The notes under the pieces were generated by a model. The model saw nothing but the letters and a program-made list of their open reading frames with translations, searched no databases and was not told the DNA's origin. A stretch of DNA of 64,000 nucleotides from Bradyrhizobium sp. 132 (lineage in GTDB: Bacteria > Pseudomonadota > Alphaproteobacteria > Rhizobiales > Xanthobacteraceae), in the NCBI RefSeq assembly GCF_023074185.1, contig NZ_JADPKY010000103.1, positions 124,001-188,000 on the forward strand, written 5' to 3'. The position numbers were made by a program, and so were the translations under genes. Shown piece after piece: positions 1 through 8,249 of the stretch (position 1 is the stretch's first letter; each line of letters starts with the position of its first letter).

Positions 1-327
1 GACGATGGCGCCCTTGGTCGGTTGCAGCAGCGCGAGCGAAGCGAACAGCGTCACCGGCAGCCACACCGCCAATTGCAACCAGACTGCCGGCGCGTAGGCG
101 GTCTCGACCGCGAGGATCGCCGGGACCACGAGATGGCCGACGACGACCATCACGAGATAGGCCGGAAAATCATCGGCGCGCTGGTGAAACAGCTCCTCGC
201 CGCAATGGTCGCAGGCGTCAGCCACTTTCAGGAAACGGCCGAACGCATGCCCTTCGCCGCAATTCGGGCATTTGCCCACGAAACCGCGCCACATCGCTTT
301 CGTGAGAGAGACTGAACCGGTTGCCAT
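1..327 (-). CDS. DUF983 family protein (3' end outside window)
   Basis: The frame reads from an ATG at 327 to the window edge, giving 109 visible residues. It has a CPNCGEG zinc-knuckle-like motif near residue 20 and a second CDHCGEE motif near residue 39. Two hydrophobic stretches follow, around residues 55-75 and 85-100. This is the usual build of the small DUF983 membrane proteins, whose function is unknown. A GAGGTG ribosome site lies 6 bases before the ATG. The gene is divergent from the MocR-type regulator and shares a 64-base promoter region with it, so it is a plausible target of that regulator. The C-terminus is missing only because the window ends. Confidence 0.8.
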   Translation of the reverse strand, partial: MATGSVSLTKAMWRGFVGKCPNCGEGHAFGRFLKVADACDHCGEELFHQRADDFPAYLVMVVVGHLVVPAILAVETAYAPAVWLQLAVWLPVTLFASLALLQPTKGAIV

Positions 328-351
328 GACAGCACCTCTTCCTTTCCGCTG

Positions 352-381
352 ATCCATACAATACTATCTTGTATCCATACA
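352..381. promoter_or_regulatory. putative MocR operator between the DUF983 gene and the regulator
   Basis: Two exact copies of ATCCATACA (352-360 and 373-381) are spaced 21 bases apart, about two helical turns. They overlap a perfect inverted repeat, ATACAA-N7-TTGTAT, at 356-374. MocR/GntR-type regulators commonly bind paired direct repeats in their own divergent promoter. The site lies 11 bases before the regulator start. Binding is inferred, not shown. Confidence 0.5.
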
Positions 382-391
382 TTCAAAGGAT

Positions 392-1777
392 ATGGGCTCA
401 AATTGCATGGATTGGACCCCTACAATCTCGGAGCTGAATGGCCCGCGTTATCAACGCATCGTCGATACCATGGAGGCCGACATCGCCGCCGGCCGCCTCG
501 TACGCGGGCAGCAACTCCCGACGCAGCGCGCCCTCGCAAAAGCGCTCGGCATTGACCTCACCACGGTGACGCGCGCCTACACCGAGGCGCGGCGCCGCGG
601 CATCATGGAAGCCCGGGTCGGTCAGGGCTCGTTCGTGTCGGAGACCAGCGTGCGCCGCGCGGTCGATCTGCCGCATCCCGTCGCGATCGACCTCGCGATG
701 AACGTGCCGCCGCATCCGCTCGAAGCGCAGCTGGACGAGCGAATCATCGCAGGGCTCGAGGCCATCCGCGCGCAATCGGGCCTGACCGCGCATCTCAACT
801 ACCAGCCGCCCGGCGGCAGCGGCCATGAGCGCGCGGTCGCAGCGCGCTGGATGCGCGCACGCGTTCCGCACGCACATGCCGACAAGCTCGTGATCTTTCC
901 CGGTACGCAGACGATCCTATTCAACCTGCTCGCCCATCTCGCCAGGCCCGGCGACGTGGTGCTGACGGAGGCCCTCACCTTCCCCGGCATCAAGGCCGCC
1001 GCGGCGCGGCTCGGCGTCAAGCTCGTCGGCATCGCCATGGATGACGGCGGCGTCCTGCCTGACGCGCTGGCGAAAGCGTGTCGCGCGCATAAGCCGAAAG
1101 CGGTCTACCTCATTCCGACGCTGCACAACCCAACCACCGCGACGCTTCTCCCCGAGCGCCGCAGCGCCATCGCAAGGATCATCAGCGATGCCGATACGAT
1201 GCTGATCGAGGATGACGCCTACGGTCTGCTCGACCGCTCCGCATTGCCGATCGCCAATCTCATTCCGGAGCGGACATATCTGGCGACCACGCTGTCAAAG
1301 TGCATCGCGCCGGCGCTACGGGTGGCCTATCTGGTGACGCCCGACGAGAGCTCCCAGCAGGAGATGCGCAACCATTTGCAGGCGACCGTGCAGATGCCGG
1401 CGCCACTTATGGTCGCCCTGGTGACGCATTGGATCGAGACCGGCATCGCCGATCGCATCATCACCGCCATTCGCAGCGAGGCGATCGGACGCCAGCAGCT
1501 TGCGCAACGGACACTGAAGGGTTTTCAATTTCTGGCCAAGCCCGCAGCTCATCATCTATGGCTGCGGCTGCCGGAGGGCCGCCCCGACGTCGCGGCGCAT
1601 CTGTTGCGAAATGGTCTCGCCATCGTCGCCGGCGAGGCCTTCACCGTCGACGGGACCGCGCCACACGCGGCACGCGTCTCGCTTGGCGCAGCGCGCAACA
1701 GAGCCGAATTGACCGAAGCGCTGCGCATCCTGGTCGGCGCGCTGCACAGGCCCGCCGACACCAGACAGATCGTCTAG
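392..1777 (+). CDS. MocR-type PLP-dependent transcriptional regulator (GntR + aminotransferase)
   Basis: The 461-residue protein has a GntR winged helix in roughly residues 10-80 (YQRIVDTMEADIAAGRL, then QQLPTQRALAKALGI). It is fused to a fold-type I aminotransferase domain. The PLP-binding lysine is in TTLSKCIAP near residue 308, and the cofactor aspartate region is LIEDDAYG. MocR proteins use PLP to sense an amine or vitamer and regulate a neighbouring gene. The likely target is the divergent DUF983 gene or the regulator itself, given the paired repeats just upstream. An in-frame ATG at 407 is an alternative start. Neither start has an ideally spaced ribosome site: AAAGGA lies 1 base from the first ATG and 16 from the second. 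Confidence 0.85.
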   Translation: MGSNCMDWTPTISELNGPRYQRIVDTMEADIAAGRLVRGQQLPTQRALAKALGIDLTTVTRAYTEARRRGIMEARVGQGSFVSETSVRRAVDLPHPVAIDLAMNVPPHPLEAQLDERIIAGLEAIRAQSGLTAHLNYQPPGGSGHERAVAARWMRARVPHAHADKLVIFPGTQTILFNLLAHLARPGDVVLTEALTFPGIKAAAARLGVKLVGIAMDDGGVLPDALAKACRAHKPKAVYLIPTLHNPTTATLLPERRSAIARIISDADTMLIEDDAYGLLDRSALPIANLIPERTYLATTLSKCIAPALRVAYLVTPDESSQQEMRNHLQATVQMPAPLMVALVTHWIETGIADRIITAIRSEAIGRQQLAQRTLKGFQFLAKPAAHHLWLRLPEGRPDVAAHLLRNGLAIVAGEAFTVDGTAPHAARVSLGAARNRAELTEALRILVGALHRPADTRQIV

Positions 1778-1783
1778 CAATAC

Positions 1784-2047
1784 TTATCGATGCTGGCGGC
1801 GATGGTGGTGGGAGCGAACAGCCGGCGCGACGGGGGACGGATAGGCCGCATAGGCCTCGCTCGGCGCAACGGTCTCGCCGCGGGCCCCGCGCGCGGCGGG
1901 CGTGAGCTGGCCGCCATTCAGAACATCGCGGTCCGGATGGGCAGCCTGATAGGCCGCAGGCTCGGAAAACTGCGCCTGCGCCATTGTCGGCATCAAAGTC
2001 GCTGCCGACAATAGCGCGGCTGCAACGGCAATCTTCGTGCGGGTCAT
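1784..2047 (-). CDS. small secreted protein of unknown function
   Basis: The protein is 87 residues and starts with a clear Sec signal (MTRTKIAVAAALLSAATL), probably cleaved after AQA near residue 25. The mature part is about 60 residues, polar and rich in Ala and Pro, ending in a His/Arg-rich tail (SHHHRRQHR) that could bind metal or acidic surfaces. I do not recognise the family. The ATG at 2047 is chosen because GGAGAAGGAC lies immediately before it; an upstream in-frame start adds 30 residues that mask the signal peptide. It is convergent with the MocR gene, ending 7 bases from it. Confidence 0.65.
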   Translation of the reverse strand: MTRTKIAVAAALLSAATLMPTMAQAQFSEPAAYQAAHPDRDVLNGGQLTPAARGARGETVAPSEAYAAYPSPVAPAVRSHHHRRQHR

Positions 2048-2278
2048 CGTCCTTCTCCATATTCTCATTCGGGTGACCGGCCGATCGAACCGCATGATGG
2101 CGTCGGACGGCCCCCCAGATTGCAGTACGAGCATCATGTGGGCCTGTCTTTCGCGAACGCCCGCCGTCGGGGATCACGCTTGCGTGCAGTTTTGAAATTG
2201 ACCGACACGGCCGCAGCTGTGCTATGCGAGCGATGGCGATCAACAGTTCGGGATCGCCCAGATAACAGGGACAATCTG

Positions 2279-3022
2279 TTGGATACGCTCACCTACGCGC
2301 TGCTGCTGTTCGGCGCATTGGCCGGGGGCTTCGTCTCGGGCCTTGCCGGATTCGGCACGGCGCTGATGGCGCTTGGCATCTGGCTCTACGTGCTGCCGCC
2401 GTCGCTCGCGGTGCCCCTGGTGCTGATCTGCTCGGTGATCGCGCAGAGCTCGACACTGCCGTCGATGTGGAAGAGTTTTGATCTCTCGCTGGTCTGGCCG
2501 TTCCTGATCGGAGGACTGATCGGCGTGCCGCTGGGCACCATGCTGGTCGCCTCCGCCGATCCAAACGTGTTCAAGCTGAGCGTCGGCGTGCTGCTGCTGA
2601 TCTTCTCGAGCGCGCTGTACCTCAACAAGAAGCCGCTCGCCATTGCCTTCGGCGGTCGGATCGCCGACGGCGCGATCGGCTTTGCCGGCGGCATTCTTGG
2701 CGGTCTCGCCGGATTGTCGGGCCCGCTGCCTATCCTGTGGGCCAACATCCGCGGCTGGAACAAGCACGAGCGGCGCGGCATCTTCCAGCTCTTCAATTTC
2801 ACGGTGCTCGCCACCGCTTTGGTGTTGCAGACGGCCTCGGGCCTCGTTGAGTTCAAGGTCGTCTGGCTCGCGGTGGTCGCATTTCCGGGCACGCTGATCG
2901 GCGCATGGGCCGGCGCGCGCGTCTATCACGCATTGAGCGACAAGCATTTTGGCGATGTCGTGCTCGGTCTGTTGTTTCTGTCGGGCCTCGGCCTCGTCTG
3001 GAACAGTTTTGGCACGCACTAA
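2279..3022 (+). CDS. sulfite exporter TauE/SafE family protein
   Basis: The protein is a 247-residue polytopic inner-membrane permease with about eight hydrophobic segments. It has the paired glycine-rich motifs typical of TauE/SafE: GGFVSGLAGFGTALMALG near the N-terminus and GFAGGILGGLAGLSGPLP in the second half. The family exports sulfite, sulfoacetate or other organic anions; the substrate here is unknown. The TTG at 2279 is chosen because AGGGA lies 7 bases upstream and it gives the usual family length. Longer in-frame starts add about 50 non-membrane residues with no homology signal. Confidence 0.8.
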   Translation: MDTLTYALLLFGALAGGFVSGLAGFGTALMALGIWLYVLPPSLAVPLVLICSVIAQSSTLPSMWKSFDLSLVWPFLIGGLIGVPLGTMLVASADPNVFKLSVGVLLLIFSSALYLNKKPLAIAFGGRIADGAIGFAGGILGGLAGLSGPLPILWANIRGWNKHERRGIFQLFNFTVLATALVLQTASGLVEFKVVWLAVVAFPGTLIGAWAGARVYHALSDKHFGDVVLGLLFLSGLGLVWNSFGTH

Positions 3023-3053
3023 ATCCGCATTTTCTTCCGGGAACAAGCGATCG

Positions 3054-4454
3054 CTACGCGGGCGCACGTGCAGGAGACGGCACGGGTTCGGGTGCAGCCT
3101 GCTCTGGAGCCGCCTCGTGCACCACCAGGCGCTTCCCGAATTCGCGGCGTAGCAGCCACAAGCTCAGGGCCGCCTGCAACGTGGTTGCCGCGATCGACAG
3201 GTACCAGACGTACTCCATCCGAAAGCCCGGCCGCGTCGACAGCCAGATCGCAGGCAGCGAATAGGTGAACACGCGCGTTGCCGAGCTCCACAACACAGGC
3301 TTGGTATTGCCGAGGCCCTGGAACATGCTCGAGCAGGTGAAGATCAGGCCCTGCGCCACCATGTTGAGCGAGATGATCCGCAGGAACAGGAAAGCGACCT
3401 CCATGGTTTCGCGATCGTTCGAGAAGCCGGCGAGCAGGAGCTGCGGCTTCGACTGAGCAAGGCACATGAAGCCGATCATCACGGCACTGGTGATCAGCGC
3501 CGCCTTGACGAAGGTTTCGCGCACGCGCTCGCCTTTTCCGGCGCCCATGTTCTGGCCGGCGATCGGCCCGGCGGCGAGCGCGATCGCAAGCGCCGGCATC
3601 TGGATCAGGCCCAGCACACGTTGTCCGATCCCGAAACCCGCCTGCGCTGCCGCGCCGAAATCGCGCAGCACGAAATAGACCACCGCCATGAGGATGAACA
3701 TCATCGCGAACTCGCCACCGGCGGGCAGACCGACGTTGAGAATGCGCTTCAGATGGTGCGCCTGCGGACGCCACTGCGCCGGATTGAAGGCGACATAGCG
3801 CTCGACCTTGCGGAAATACGCAAGCAGCATCACGACGCCGATCAACACCGCGATCGAACTCGCCAGCCCCGCCCCGGCAACGCCGAGCGCATGGCCCGTG
3901 CCCCAGCCCAAAATAAGGACCGGCGCCAGCGCGATATTGATGACCACCGCAAGCGCCTGCACCAACATGGCGGGACGTACGATGCCGGTGGCCCGCAGCG
4001 CGGATCCCATCACCTGGGTCGCGAACTGCAGCGCGAGCGCCGGCATGAACCACAACAGGTACGTGGTCCCCGCCTCGATCGTGGCTTGATCCGCGGCAAC
4101 CGAACGCATGTAGGCGCGCGACAGCGCGGCGCCCGCGACCAGGGTCAACAGGCCGAACAGCACCGACAGCACGATCGCCTGGTTGAAGATCAAATTGGCA
4201 TCGGGCCGATCCTTGCGACCCACCGCATGCGCGATCAGCGCCACCGAGCCGACGCCGAGCACCTGCATCAGCGCGTTGACGAGAAAGCCGGCATTGCCGG
4301 CCGCCGCTACGCCCGCGACCGCGGCATCGCCCAAGCCCGAGACGAAGTACAGATCGACCAGCTGGCAGAGCATGATCGTGATCATGCCCACCATGATCGG
4401 CGGTGCCATGGCCAGGATGTGCTTCGCGACGGAGCCGTTGGTCAGGTCTTTCAT
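3054..4454 (-). CDS. MATE family efflux transporter
   Basis: The protein is 466 residues with twelve hydrophobic segments in two halves, as in NorM/DinF-type multidrug and toxin extrusion pumps. The N-terminal MATE signature runs from KHILAMAPPIMVGMI through QLVDLYFVSGLG, and the second half repeats it with GGEFAMMFILMAVVYFVL and GPIAGQNMGAGK. It would export cationic drugs or metabolites in exchange for Na+ or H+. The ATG at 4454 follows GGGTGGGATGAC. A GTG at 4511 would extend it into the stop of the upstream ABC exporter. The two genes are co-directional and closely spaced, so they are probably co-transcribed. Confidence 0.88.
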   Translation of the reverse strand: MKDLTNGSVAKHILAMAPPIMVGMITIMLCQLVDLYFVSGLGDAAVAGVAAAGNAGFLVNALMQVLGVGSVALIAHAVGRKDRPDANLIFNQAIVLSVLFGLLTLVAGAALSRAYMRSVAADQATIEAGTTYLLWFMPALALQFATQVMGSALRATGIVRPAMLVQALAVVINIALAPVLILGWGTGHALGVAGAGLASSIAVLIGVVMLLAYFRKVERYVAFNPAQWRPQAHHLKRILNVGLPAGGEFAMMFILMAVVYFVLRDFGAAAQAGFGIGQRVLGLIQMPALAIALAAGPIAGQNMGAGKGERVRETFVKAALITSAVMIGFMCLAQSKPQLLLAGFSNDRETMEVAFLFLRIISLNMVAQGLIFTCSSMFQGLGNTKPVLWSSATRVFTYSLPAIWLSTRPGFRMEYVWYLSIAATTLQAALSLWLLRREFGKRLVVHEAAPEQAAPEPVPSPARAPA

Positions 4455-4511
4455 GTCATCCCACCCTTGACGACGCAGCCTCCGGATCTTCGTCCGCCGG
4501 CCGCGCGTCAC

Positions 4512-6311
4512 TCATTCAGCTGCTGCGAGATGTCCGAGCTCCACCACCTGGCGCTCGAACAGTCCGCGATAAATACCGTCTGGCTTGGCCGCGAGCTTGG
4601 CATGCGTGCCTTGCTCGACGATCTCGCCGCGGTCGAACACCAGGATCCGATCCATGCTCCGCACCGTCGACAGCCGGTGCGCGATCACGATCGAGGTCCG
4701 GCCCCTCATCAGCCGCTCCATCGCTTGCTGGATCAGCGCCTCCGATTCCGAATCGAGGCTCGATGTCGCCTCGTCCAGGATCAGCACCGGCGCGTCCGCC
4801 AGGAAGGCGCGCGCCAGCGCCACGCGCTGCCGCTCGCCGCCCGAGAGTTTGACGCCGCGCTCGCCGACAAGCGTGCCGTAGCCCTTCGGCAGGCGCAGGA
4901 TGAAGTCGTGCGCATTCGCCAGCCTCGCCGCCTGCTCGATCGCCTCCACGCCGGCCCCGGGCCGGCCATAGGCGATGTTCTCGGCGAGCGAGCGGTGAAA
5001 CAGGATCGGGTCCTGCTGCACGATCGCGATCTGGCTGCGCAGCGCTTGCTGCGTGGCCAGCGCGATGTCCTGCCCGTCGATCAGCACGCGGCCGCCGGTG
5101 ACGTCGTAGAGCCGCTGCACCAGCTTGACGAAGGTGGTCTTGCCGGAGCCAGAGCGGCCGACGAGACCGACGCGTTCGCCGGCGCGGATCGTGACCGACA
5201 GTCCGTCGTACAGCGGCGCGCTATGGCCGCCATAGTGGAACGTGACGCCGTCGAACACGATCTCGCCGCTCTCGATCGCAATCGGCCGCGCGTCCGTCGC
5301 ATCCGCAATCCCGATCGGCTCGTCATGGATCGCCACCAGCTCCTCCATGTCGTTGACCGAGCGCTGGAGGTTGTTGATGTGCATTCCGACGTCGCGCAAA
5401 TAGGCGTGGATGACGTAGTAGCTCGTCAGCACATAGGTGACGTCGCCGGGCGAAGCATGCCCGGACATCCACAGCAGCACCGCGCCGCCGATCACGGAGG
5501 CGCGCAAGACCAGCAGCAGCGAGAGCTGCGCCACGGCGGTGGTGTTGTAGCGAAGCCAGGTCCGCCGCACGCGTACGCGCCAGCGGTTGATGACGCGGGC
5601 GAGCCGCGCATCCTCGCGCGCTTCCGCGCCGAAGGATTTCACCACGGCGTTGCAGGTCAGCGCATCCGCCAGCGTGCCGCCGACCTTGGTGTCCCAGGCG
5701 TTGGAGACGCGCGCGGCCGGCGCGATGTAGCGCGTCGAGAACAGCACCGTCATCGTGACATAGACCAGCGCGCCGAGCGCGATCACCCCGCCGAGCGAGG
5801 CCCAGTGCACGCCGAGCAGGACCATCGACCCGATCAGCACGACCAGCGAGGGCAGCAGCGCCAGCAGGACGGTGTCGTTCAACAGGTCGAGCGCCCACAT
5901 GCCGCGCGTGATCTTGCGCACGGTCGAGCCCGCGAACGAGTTGGCGTGCCAGTCGGTCGAGAAGCGCTGCACGCGCATGAACGCGTCCTGCGCGACCTCG
6001 GACATGATCTTCAGCGTGAACGGCACGATCACCTGCAGTCCTGCGAGCCGCAGCACCATCGAGGCCGCGCCGAGCGCCACGATGGCGCCGAACGCGACCA
6101 GCGCCGCGTGACGCGCATCGGAATCCGACGAACCGCGCGTCAGGGCATCGATCAGGTGCCCCGAGAATACCGGCATGAACAAGTCGGCGGCGGTCGCGCC
6201 CAGCAGGCTGCCAACGACGACAAGCGTACGCCCCGGCTGCTTCAGCCAGTGCCGGAACACGAAGGGCAGCACGACGCGTATCGCTGCGGGCTTTTTTGAC
6301 AGAGCGGTCAT
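4512..6311 (-). CDS. ABC exporter, fused permease and ATP-binding protein
   Basis: This is a 599-residue half-transporter. The N-terminal six-helix membrane domain (about residues 1-330) is followed by a nucleotide-binding domain. That domain has Walker A GRSGSGKTT near 375, the signature LSGGERQRVALARAF, Walker B VLILDEATSSLD and the H-loop IVIAHRLSTV. The architecture is that of MsbA/MdlB/HlyB-type exporters, which act as homodimers. Substrate is unknown; drug or lipid export is likely from the neighbouring MATE and MFS pumps. The gene is complete and ends 58 bases before the MATE start codon. Confidence 0.9.
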   Translation of the reverse strand: MTALSKKPAAIRVVLPFVFRHWLKQPGRTLVVVGSLLGATAADLFMPVFSGHLIDALTRGSSDSDARHAALVAFGAIVALGAASMVLRLAGLQVIVPFTLKIMSEVAQDAFMRVQRFSTDWHANSFAGSTVRKITRGMWALDLLNDTVLLALLPSLVVLIGSMVLLGVHWASLGGVIALGALVYVTMTVLFSTRYIAPAARVSNAWDTKVGGTLADALTCNAVVKSFGAEAREDARLARVINRWRVRVRRTWLRYNTTAVAQLSLLLVLRASVIGGAVLLWMSGHASPGDVTYVLTSYYVIHAYLRDVGMHINNLQRSVNDMEELVAIHDEPIGIADATDARPIAIESGEIVFDGVTFHYGGHSAPLYDGLSVTIRAGERVGLVGRSGSGKTTFVKLVQRLYDVTGGRVLIDGQDIALATQQALRSQIAIVQQDPILFHRSLAENIAYGRPGAGVEAIEQAARLANAHDFILRLPKGYGTLVGERGVKLSGGERQRVALARAFLADAPVLILDEATSSLDSESEALIQQAMERLMRGRTSIVIAHRLSTVRSMDRILVFDRGEIVEQGTHAKLAAKPDGIYRGLFERQVVELGHLAAAE

Positions 6312-6386
6312 GGCATCATCCGGCCGCTTTTGGCGCAGGCCGGCTCCATTGATGGACGCAGGCCGGCCGCGAGGGCCGAGACGGCG

Positions 6387-6617
6387 TCACTTGAACTTGG
6401 CTTTGACTTGGGGAGCGGAGCGATCGGAACTGGAAGCCCAATCGAAGCTGGCGGAAGAGGCCTCTAGGAGGCCGAGCACATACCGAGCCAGAACATCATC
6501 GAGCGCGGGCGTACGATCTGCGAATGCGACGAAATCATGCAAATCCTCCCGGTTCGATTGAATGAGGTGCGCTTTATAGATGTGCCATTGGTGATTTGCA
6601 ACGGGGCTCGCGCGAGA
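6387..6617 (-). pseudogene. protein-like reading frame without a usable start (gene remnant or mis-started small gene)
   Basis: The 326-base gap between the MFS and ABC genes holds an open frame of 76 codons on the minus strand, ending at a TGA at 6387-6389. Its composition is protein-like: segments such as NHQWHIYKAHLIQSN and LDDVLARYVLGLLEASS look like folded sequence. It has no ATG or GTG near its beginning, and an in-frame TGA bounds it at 6618-6620. A strong GGGAGGA site at 6543-6550 points instead to an ATG at 6538 in another frame, which stops after 24 codons. Either this is a decayed gene or a small gene with one base lost near its start. I do not recognise the family. Confidence 0.35.
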
Positions 6618-6637
6618 TCACGCACGAGTGTTGCAAA

Positions 6638-8224
6638 TTAGTGCGCGTCGCCGCTGGCGCCGAACGGCGAGGCAGGCCTCTTCAGCAGCGTGACCGTGAG
6701 GGTGAGGCCGAGATAGAACAGCGTCAGGATGAAGAAAGCATCGCCGAAGCTCATCACCACGGCCTGGCGATGCACGATCTGGCTGAGCTGCTTCATCGCC
6801 ATCAGCGTGGAGTCGCCGAGCCCCTGAAACTTCTGCATGAACATGGTCAGGGTTTCGGTCGCGGTGGCATTGCCCCAGGTCACGCGCTCCTGCAGGCGGG
6901 TGATGTGCAGGTCCGTGCGGTCGTTGAGCACGGTATTGATGACCGCAAGCCCGACCGCGCCGCCGAGGTTGCGCATCAGGTTGAACAGGCCCGAGGCATT
7001 CTTCACCCGGTCCGGCGCCAGCGTGCCGAGCGCGATGTTGTTGGTCGGCACCATCGCGAACATCATGCCGATGCCGCGCAGGATCTGCGGCACGAGCAGC
7101 TCGTAGAAATCGTAGTCGCGCGTGATCCAGGTCATCTGGTAGGAGCCGATCGCGAACACGACGAGGCCGAACGCGATCATGTAGCGCATGTCGTACTTCG
7201 CCATGAGACGGCCGACCAGCGGCGCGACCAGGAACATGGTGATGCCCGAGACGAACATGGTCTCGCCGATCATCAGCGCGCTGTAGCCGCGCACCTCGGC
7301 AAGATAGCGCGGATAGATATAGGTCAGGCCGTAGAGGCCGATGCCGATGCAGAACTGAAGTACGCAGCCGATTGCGAAATTGCGATTGGAAAAGGTGCGC
7401 AGATTGACGATCGGCTCGGCCGCCGTGAACACGCGCCAGAAGAAGGCGATCCCCGAGACGGCGCAGACCGCGGCGCAGATCGCGACCGAGGGGTCCTGCA
7501 GCCATTCGTATTGCGGGCCTTCCTCCAGTACGTATTCCAGCGTGCCGAGGAAGCCGGCCATGAACAGCAGGCCCCACCAGTCGAAGCGGTCGAGCAATTC
7601 GAAGTGCGGCTCGTCGAAATCGACCAGCGCCAGCACCCCCAGGGTGATGCCGATGCCGGGCACGATGTTGATGAAGAACAGCCAGTTCCACGACATCAGG
7701 TCGGTGATGTAGCCGCCGACGGTCGGCCCAATGGTCGGGGCCAGCGTCGCGACCAAGCCGATGATGGGACCGACGATGTGGAATTTGGAGCGCGGGAAGA
7801 CAGTGTAAGCCGAGGCGAACACGGTCGGGATCATGCCGGCGCCCAGAAAGCCCTGGAGCGCACGCCAGAGGATCATCTCCTCGATGGTGGTGGCGAAGCC
7901 GCAGAACAGGCTCGAAGCAGTAAAGCCGGCGGCAGAAATCGCGAACAACAGCCGCGTGCCGAAGGCGCGCGACAAAAATCCCGACAGCGGGATCGCGATC
8001 ACTTCGGCGATCAGATAGGCGGTCTGGACCCAGGAGACCTCACTGGAGCTTGCCGACAGGCCGGCCTGGATCTCGCTCAGGGACGCCGAGACGATCTGGA
8101 TGTCCAGGATCGACATGAACATCCCGAACACCATGATGATGAAAGCGAACAGCCGCTTCGGCGCGATGCGCTCCGAAGCGGGATCCGCCATCATGGCAGG
8201 TGAAGCGGTGGTGGCGTTCGCCAT
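6638..8224 (-). CDS. DHA2 family MFS multidrug transporter (EmrB-like)
   Basis: The protein is 528 residues with about 14 membrane helices. The first is FAFIIMVFGMFMSILDIQIV, with the DHA2 motif-D1-like LDIQIV; a family motif follows at WVQTAYLIAEVIAIPLSGFL. Such permeases pump drugs, fatty acids or other amphiphiles through a HlyD-type adaptor. The adaptor gene lies directly upstream, with a 25-base gap, so the pair works as an EmrAB-type tripartite pump with an outer-membrane channel encoded elsewhere. The start at 8224 is chosen because GAGGTCAGGCC precedes it and the next ATG upstream would be far inside the adaptor gene. Expression is likely controlled by the divergent TetR gene. Confidence 0.88.
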   Translation of the reverse strand: MANATTASPAMMADPASERIAPKRLFAFIIMVFGMFMSILDIQIVSASLSEIQAGLSASSSEVSWVQTAYLIAEVIAIPLSGFLSRAFGTRLLFAISAAGFTASSLFCGFATTIEEMILWRALQGFLGAGMIPTVFASAYTVFPRSKFHIVGPIIGLVATLAPTIGPTVGGYITDLMSWNWLFFINIVPGIGITLGVLALVDFDEPHFELLDRFDWWGLLFMAGFLGTLEYVLEEGPQYEWLQDPSVAICAAVCAVSGIAFFWRVFTAAEPIVNLRTFSNRNFAIGCVLQFCIGIGLYGLTYIYPRYLAEVRGYSALMIGETMFVSGITMFLVAPLVGRLMAKYDMRYMIAFGLVVFAIGSYQMTWITRDYDFYELLVPQILRGIGMMFAMVPTNNIALGTLAPDRVKNASGLFNLMRNLGGAVGLAVINTVLNDRTDLHITRLQERVTWGNATATETLTMFMQKFQGLGDSTLMAMKQLSQIVHRQAVVMSFGDAFFILTLFYLGLTLTVTLLKRPASPFGASGDAH

Positions 8225-8249
8225 GGCCTGACCTCGAAGCGCCGGCGCG

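Noticed and set aside
3621..6299. Very long open frame (about 890 codons) on the plus strand opposite the MATE and ABC exporter genes
   Set aside because: It is antisense to two clearly recognised genes, is rich in Arg, His, Asp and Gln, and has no domain. This is the usual mirror frame of high-GC coding sequence.
6596..8203. 535-codon open frame antisense to the MFS transporter
   Set aside because: Same mirror-frame composition; the opposite strand encodes a complete DHA2 permease.
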